A stretch of DNA of 14,947 bases from Glomus cerebriforme (lineage: Eukaryota; Glomeromycota; Glomeromycetes; Glomerales; Glomeraceae), in NCBI GenBank assembly GCA_003550305.1, contig QKYT01000473.1:65107-80053 (forward strand), given 5' to 3'. Below are positions 9,772-14,947 of this stretch, one piece after another (the first letter of the stretch is position 1; every line of letters begins with the position of its first letter). Made by a program: the position numbers and the translations under genes. The notes beneath the pieces were generated by a model, which ran no database searches, was not told the origin of the DNA, and worked only from the letters and a program-made list of their open reading frames with translations.

Positions 9772-11963
9772 TCAACTTCTTGATGGTTTGTTGTTTCCAT
9801 ATAGTGTATATCCATGTCCAAGTAATTTTGATGGTAGTGGTGTCACTCTTCCGGCTGGTTGTGCTTTCAATAAACTAACAAATTTTTTAAACAGATGTTT
9901 GTGATCCTTAAGAAAAAAGTTTGTAAATTAGCAAAACTTTTTTTTTTTTCTCTAAATAAATACAGTTATGTTAACACATACTGTACCTCATTAATAAATG
10001 TAATACCCCATCCAGAAGAAAGTCCATAATTTCCAGAACTTTCATTCCCAGCAGCTCTTCCAACCTGATGAACATATTCATCGACAGATGTAGCCATATC
10101 AAAATTTATTATCATTTTGACATCAGGTAAATTTAATCCTCTACTTAACACTCCTGTCGATACTATAATATCATATTCTCCATTAAGGAATGATTGTAAA
10201 ATCATCATCCTTTCTTCTTGTGATTTATCCCCATGTATACTTACACTCCTTACATTACATTTCTTTTCAATTGCTTGTGATAATAAATCTGCTCCCATCC
10301 TGGATTCTACAAATATAACTATAGGTGGTTTATAATATTTTGGATCATTCAAAAGTGAAAATAATTGTTTCTTTTTAGATTTATTTTCTACCCAAAGAAC
10401 CGTCTGCTTAACAGGAATGTTTGGAATAGAATTCGAAAGTGAATCATCTAAATTTTTACTTTTATTTTTTCGAACACTTACACCTACAATAATTCTAATA
10501 TGATCTTTAAGTAAAGACTTGGCGAGTTTTTCAATATTTTCCGGAATAGTGGCAGAAAACATCAAAGTTTGACGTTGCAAACTGGTGGTTGGCAAAGGTA
10601 ATTTATTTATAATTTCTTTAACTTGTTTTTCAAATCCCATTTTGAACATCATATCAACTTCATCTAATACAAACATATGAATATTATTCAACAACGGTTC
10701 TTTATCATGTTGATTCAATATTTCAATAAGCCTTCCTGGTGTTGCAATTGCAATTTGAATCCCTTGTTTTAATCGATGAACTTGATTTGGCATAGGTAAC
10801 CCTCCAACTAATAATGCAGTTTTCATATTCAATAATCCTCTTATTAAATTTTTTGCCAAACTCTCAATTTGATAACAAAGCTCTCTTGTTGGTGCCAATA
10901 TAATTGCATAAGGACCATTTTTCCCTTCATAACATTGTGATAACGAATAACAATGTGAAATTATTGGAATTAAAAAACTTGCGGTTTTTCCTGATCCAGT
11001 TTGTCCACTTGCCAATATATCACGTCCAATTAATGCTGTAGGAATTGTTTGCATTTGAATTGATGTTGGTTGTGTATATCCAACTGTCTGTAAATTTTCC
11101 ATCACTTTTGTTGGTAAATTACATTGTGTAAAACTTAATATTGGTTTAGGAATATTTTTTCCTTGAACATTAATTTGATTTCTTGTTAAAATAGATTGTA
11201 TTTGAAATTCAGTTAAAGAATTAATAACCATATGTGATGTATAACCTGTAAGTTGTGCATGAAATAAAGAGGATTGTTGAATAATCTCTCTACTTTTTAC
11301 ACGTTCAATATCTATTTTCTTGCATTCTAAACTACAAACATCATGATCTGTTTCATCACAAATATATTCACCATATTTTCCACATATCATACAAATTGAT
11401 TCTCCAGCAAAAGCTACTCGTTGTTGATAACTATACTCTTTTACCGGTTCTTCTTGTACAACTTCTATATCATTTTCGTCATTTTCTTGAACTTGTTGTG
11501 AGACTGATTCCTGTGCATTCAATACTTTGGGTATTTGTTGATTTTCAATTTCTAAATGTTCAACAACATTCTGTTCAAAGTTATTTTTTATGTGCTTATC
11601 AACTTCTGGAATTACTTTTTGAACTAAAAGCTGTGTTTGCTCATTTACTAGATTTACACTTGTTTTGTTTTGTTCGTCAATAGTTACTAAATCTATACTC
11701 GTTTCTCTCTTGTCTTTTTCATTAAAACTTATATGTTCGGTTTTTAGATCTACATTCGTTATTTCACATTGATTGGTTATTGGAACTATATTTGTTTGTT
11801 CTTCTTGAATACTGATATCTAAATTTTCCACTGTTACTTCTTTAGAAACTGTTGAATTGGAAGTTGTTGAAGAAACTTGCAAAGTTGAAATTGTCGTTTT
11901 TTGTTTTTTATTCCGATTTATAGAAACTGATCCTGATCTTTTTACAGCTCGAGGAACAAACAT
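9772..11963 (-). CDS. DDX59: Zinc finger HIT / DEAD-box RNA helicase, DDX59-like
   Basis: Two exons (9987-11963 and 9772-9906) joined by a GT-AG intron in phase encode 703 residues. I start at 11963, not the ATG four codons earlier, because MFVPR is also the N-terminus of animal DDX59. Residues about 10-180 are polar and Q/E/T-rich (disordered). A HIT-type zinc finger (CMICGKYGEYICDETDHDVC, then SLEC) lies at about 190-215. The helicase core has the Q motif (YTQPTSIQMQTIP), motif I GQTGSGKT (~320), PTRELCYQIE, GGLPMP, TPGRLIE, motif II DEVD (~434) in place of DEAD, motif III SAT (~469), motif V region STGVLSRGLNLPDV and motif VI region HQVGRAAG. Motif VI lacks the usual GRxGR ending and is followed by a longer S/G/N-rich loop. 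The C-terminus (LLKAQPAGRVTPLPSKLL) matches the family. The role is probably RNA remodelling, likely nuclear; the exact target is unknown. Confidence 0.92.
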
Positions 11964-12048
11964 AATGAAAAACAAATTACTTGAATTAACTTAGAAATCA
12001 AGCACTTTTGGGAAAAGGAAAAAATTTTTTTTTTTTTACAATTCTATA

Positions 12049-12056
12049 TCACGTGA
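12049..12056. promoter_or_regulatory. TCACGTGA palindrome (E-box) upstream of the DDX59-like gene
   Basis: The 8-bp palindrome with CACGTG core (bHLH-type site, as for Cbf1 in yeast) starts 85 bp before the helicase ATG. The same 8-mer occurs 66 bp before the PSMA6 ATG. Factor binding is inferred from the motif only. Confidence 0.45.
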
Positions 12057-12416
12057 TTTGACTTTAAAGCAATCATTAAATACCTGGTAAAAAATTTGTC
12101 TCCAAAACAAATATTTATATTTGTAAAAAATATATTATTAATATAAAAATTTTTTTTTCTTATTTAAAACTTGATATCAATATATATACAGTAATTAATT
12201 TTTTTCGGTAACTTTTTATTTAAAAAAATGAATGTGTTTATGGAAATTTGATCTTCATTTCCAAAAAAAGTTTAAAGCTAAATGAAAAAAATTATGATAT
12301 ATTTACGTTAAAAGTTAAATAAATTATATATATAATAATATTCAAAGAACAAAAGATATTCCTCTTTTTTGGGTATCCAGATACGTTTTTAATTTAAAGG
12401 AATTCTCTCTTACTCA

Positions 12417-12419
<3 letters not shown>

Positions 12420-12456
<37 letters not shown>
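12420..12456. repeat. T20A17 self-complementary homopolymer tract
   Basis: Twenty T are followed directly by 17 A, so the tract can fold on itself. It begins 21 bp from the last recognisable kinase exon. It could be a true low-complexity element, an assembly junction, or a collapsed stretch. Confidence 0.9.
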
Positions 12457-12476
12457 TTTAAATTTTTTAAACTAAC

Positions 12477-13285
12477 CATAACTCATATAAGGCTTAGATC
12501 CACAATCAAAATCAACCGACTCTTTTTCATCAGTAGCTAATCCGAAATCCGTTAATTTAACTTGAACACCTTTATATTCGCTATCATTCTTGATCATAAC
12601 TATAAAATTCTCGGGTTTTAAATCTCTATGAGCAATACCTTTTTTATGACAATAACCAACCGCATCTAATATCTGTATAAAGGCCTGTTTCACTATTGCC
12701 ATACGTTCTTTTTCTGATAACAGTTTACCAGTAATAGGGTCTTTGCTATCATTATTTTGTGTTAGCCAATAATATAAATCTTGACCTTCACAATATTCGA
12801 GTACAAGGAAGAGCCAATCGGGTGTTTCGAAATAATGATCAAGTTTTACTATGTTAGGATGTGACAATTGTTCGTGAATTCGCACCTAAAAAAAAATTAT
12901 AATAAAAATTATTACCTTTTTCAAATAATATTCACGTGTTATATCAAAATTCTAGATATTAATGATATATTACCTCATTATGTTGTATTTCTAAATGATA
13001 ATCTGATAAATTGGCTTTTGATAAACATTTGAGAGCGTAAAATTGGCCGGTATTCTTTTCTCGCACCATATACACAACAGCATAAGAACCATTACCAAGA
13101 GGTTGGATCAATTGATATGCAGAACCATCTATGGGATTAACAATAGTTGATCCGATATTAAAAGGTAATATGCTTGGTGAAGACAAAGGTCCAGGTCGTA
13201 ATGGTTGTTGATACCGGGTTATCGGCTCCTCTATTACGGGGGCAACATGCTTAACAGGTGTTGACGTAGATCTTTTGAACATCAT
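12477..13285 (-). pseudogene. Ser/Thr protein kinase, N-terminal part only (truncated after DFG)
   Basis: Two exons (12974-13285 and 12477-12885), with a GT-AG intron in phase, encode 240 residues and stop at another donor-like site (GGTTAGT). After a proline-rich leader of about 50 residues come the glycine loop GNGSYAVVY, the ATP-binding lysine in ALKCLSK, HPNIVKLDHYFE, the hinge LVLEYCEG, the catalytic loop HRDLKPEN (~189), and KLTDFGLAT (~216), followed by CGSKPYMSY just before the APE region. All N-lobe and catalytic-loop residues are present. The rest of the C-lobe (APE, DxWxxG, the final Arg) is not visible within the 500 bp before the next gene. It resembles fungal Ran1/NRK-like kinases in general layout, but I cannot name a subfamily. 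The cause may be misassembly at the T20A17 tract, a deletion, or true decay. The start MMF is the first Met of the open frame. Confidence 0.75.
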
Positions 13286-14052
13286 AGCTAATAACTAACT
13301 TAATTTTTTCTTTTGAAAGAAAAAGAAAATGTCAAATTTTTTACACTTTTTTTTTTTTTAGAGTAATTGGATAACTATAATTGTGGTTTTTTTTTAATTG
13401 TTTAATTGTTTTTTTTGGTAATTCAAGTATTTTTTTTGCTTCAAGAACCGGCTTGAGTTTTAATATATAACTATATATTAAAATTTTTTTGATTTTTTTT
13501 GTGAAGAGATCGGAATCCGGAAGAAATATTTATAGTCGGTAAAAAAAAATTAAACTCAAGATAGATATTTTTCGACAGACTTGCGTCGTCGATGTGGGGT
13601 AGAAATGTGAAGCAGGTAGCAAGAAAAAATGTGGTTTGTGTTGTTGGTTGATATATATTGTTTGAATTGATCAAATAGGAGGGTAAAGTCCAAATACGTT
13701 GTAAACGCGATGGATGAGAAATCTGTGTTGTTGTTGAATAAAAATATTTTCATCTTTTTGTTCACTAGGTTCCTTTTTTAAAACGCCATACTGACAATAG
13801 TCAGCCAACTTTGAAATAATTGTGGTGTTAGGGGAAAAAAAAAAAAAGAAATATATATAATAAAGAATATGTATATTATGTATAAAATGACTATATTACA
13901 ATTTAAAAGACGCAAATATAATTGAATCTTTTAATAAGAGATGTGAGAAGGAATGAGGGGAAGATTTTGATGATACAGAAAATAGTTGGATAATGCAAAC
14001 AGTGAAAAATAAAATAAAATATTAAATTTGGTTAGGAATCGTGATTTGGAAG

Positions 14053-14071
14053 AATAATAATAATAATAATA
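14053..14071. repeat. AAT trinucleotide microsatellite
   Basis: Six consecutive AAT/ATA units lie in the non-coding stretch upstream of the kinase. It is a simple repeat and a possible length polymorphism. Confidence 0.8.
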
Positions 14072-14746
14072 AATTTTTTGGTTTGTTTTTTACGCACGAT
14101 ACCAATATCAATCAAATCTTTGTCTTTCAAAAGGAGTGGTATTTGCTTGCATAACTTATTAAAAGGTGTAGCACTCAGTTTCTTGTTGAACTGATAAACA
14201 GAGCAACTCGAAATATGTGTGAGTATTTTTTGAATGCGGTAAGACTTTAGTACATTATGTGTTTTGCTAAAAAGCAAATAAAAAAAATTGAAAACGTAAA
14301 ACACAAATTAAGAAAGAAAGGTTTTTTTAATCAAATAATAATTTAGATTCGAATCAGAAAGAAACCAAGTAGACTTTTATATAAAGAAAGAAAAAAAAAA
14401 CCAAATGTCCTTAGTTGTGTTTATATAAAAATATATATTTCCGTTAACCGTCGCACGTTTCAGAAAATCAAAGAGTCCCGCAAACTTTATTTGACTGCTC
14501 ACAGAAAGTGTCGACCAAAGGAGTGAGGGGACGCTTTAGTGTCTTTTTTACAATTGTCGCTGCTGAGCTATTTTTATATTGAACACGCGTTTACAATCAC
14601 AATAGGGTTTATTGAAAATTGCGTGACAATTAAAAAACAGGAAAAAACCAGAGAGTAGAAAATAGAGTGCAAGAAAATATCATTAGTAAAAGTGTTTTAA
14701 AAGAAGTGCGAAAATTATGTTAAAAAGCATCTTAGCCTCAAGTGGC

Positions 14747-14756
14747 TGACGCGTCA
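14747..14756. promoter_or_regulatory. TGACGCGTCA palindrome containing ACGCGT
   Basis: This is a perfect 10-bp palindrome in AT-rich surroundings, directly before the TA dinucleotide run. Its core ACGCGT is the MluI cell-cycle box of yeasts, and its ends resemble a spaced CRE/AP-1 half-site pair (TGAC/GTCA). A second ACGCGT lies at 14585-14590. Function is inferred only from the motif. Confidence 0.35.
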
Positions 14757-14757
14757 C

Positions 14758-14775
14758 TATATATATATATATATA
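14758..14775. repeat. TA dinucleotide microsatellite
   Basis: About nine TA units follow immediately after the TGACGCGTCA palindrome. It is a simple repeat with no coding content and is likely to vary in length between individuals. Confidence 0.85.
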
Positions 14776-14947
14776 ACACATTTAATAATCACAAAAATAA
14801 CCAGTAGGGTACACAAATTATTATAATATAATAATATATAATGACGTGTGTGACTTTCCGGAATATATATTGTATAATTTAAAAAGGTTCTTCAAAGAAC
14901 TAGAAAACTCAAGAAACGAAAAAAAACAAACCCAATAAAAAAAAAAA

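Larger units (their letters stand above)
11964..12476. promoter_or_regulatory. Upstream region of the DDX59-like gene and downstream side of the kinase fragment
   Basis: About 510 very AT-rich bases. The part nearest the helicase carries a TCACGTGA palindrome. I searched the minus strand for the missing kinase C-lobe (APE, DVWSLG, final R motifs) and saw nothing. One possible acceptor near 12405 would only add Glu-Phe-Leu and then a stop. The rest is A/T homopolymer. Confidence 0.5.
13286..14947. other. 1.66-kb region without a convincing gene; likely regulatory or long 5' leader of the kinase
   Basis: Upstream of the kinase start codon I see no open frame with family motifs on either strand; the frames present are short and of biased composition. 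The region holds many T and A runs, an AAT trinucleotide repeat near 14053-14071 and a TA dinucleotide run near 14758-14775. It also contains three AGGGG sites in one orientation (13830, 13956, 14526) and two ACGCGT sites (14585, 14749). Around 14440-14600 the sequence is clearly less AT-rich than its flanks, which could mark a promoter core. Whether it serves the kinase or a gene beyond the window is unknown. Confidence 0.45.

Noticed and set aside
13471..14304. Several minus-strand frames of 67-90 codons in the region upstream of the kinase
   Set aside because: They are short, rich in F/I/L/N/K as expected from AT-rich DNA, and have no motif or splice partner.
14883..14896. Hairpin-like GTTCTT-CA-AAGAAC near the end of the window, considered as a heat shock element
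   Set aside because: The spacing of the TTC and GAA units does not fit the standard heat shock element, and a 6-bp inverted repeat can arise by chance.

Overview
This window looks like nuclear DNA from an early-diverging fungus. It is very AT-rich, with long A/T homopolymers, and short introns of about 65-125 nt interrupt nearly every gene. The gene set (XRN1, proteasome alpha-6, a DDX59-type helicase) is that of a typical non-yeast fungus. An arbuscular-mycorrhizal (Glomeromycotina, Rhizophagus-like) source fits the composition best, but that is inference. An N at position 274 and several long homopolymers suggest a draft assembly.

Layout: (1) 1-3181 (+), the 3' two-thirds or so of the 5'-3' exoribonuclease XRN1, in 12 exons, with its 5' end outside the window. 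(2) 3580-4759 (-), the 20S proteasome subunit alpha-6 (PSMA6/Scl1), in 7 exons that rebuild a full 246-residue protein. It is convergent with XRN1. (3) 5204-5918 (+), a membrane-anchored SRPBCC/START-like protein, divergent from PSMA6 across a 444-bp shared promoter region. (4) 6243-9531 (+), a 957-residue membrane-anchored protein with two amidohydrolase-like modules, the second of which appears to have lost its metal-binding histidines. (5) 9772-11963 (-), a 703-residue zinc-finger-HIT plus DEAD-box helicase orthologous to DDX59, convergent with the amidohydrolase. (6) 12477-13285 (-), the N-terminal part of a Ser/Thr protein kinase that stops just after the DFG segment, beside a T20A17 tract, with no visible continuation. 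(7) 13286-14947, about 1.66 kb with no convincing gene, probably upstream regulatory DNA or a long 5' leader of the kinase. It holds AGGGG and ACGCGT sites and microsatellites.

The genes are unrelated housekeeping genes (mRNA decay, protein turnover, RNA helicase, lipid-type binding, hydrolase) and do not form an operon or a defence or mobile system. I did not find a clear new biological system. The observations most worth checking are a 4-nt tandem duplication that breaks the XRN1 frame while every later exon stays open, a predicted GC-AG intron in XRN1, the truncated kinase at a self-complementary homopolymer, the unusual motif II and motif VI of the DDX59-like helicase, and an identical TCACGTGA palindrome 66-85 bp upstream of two of the start codons.
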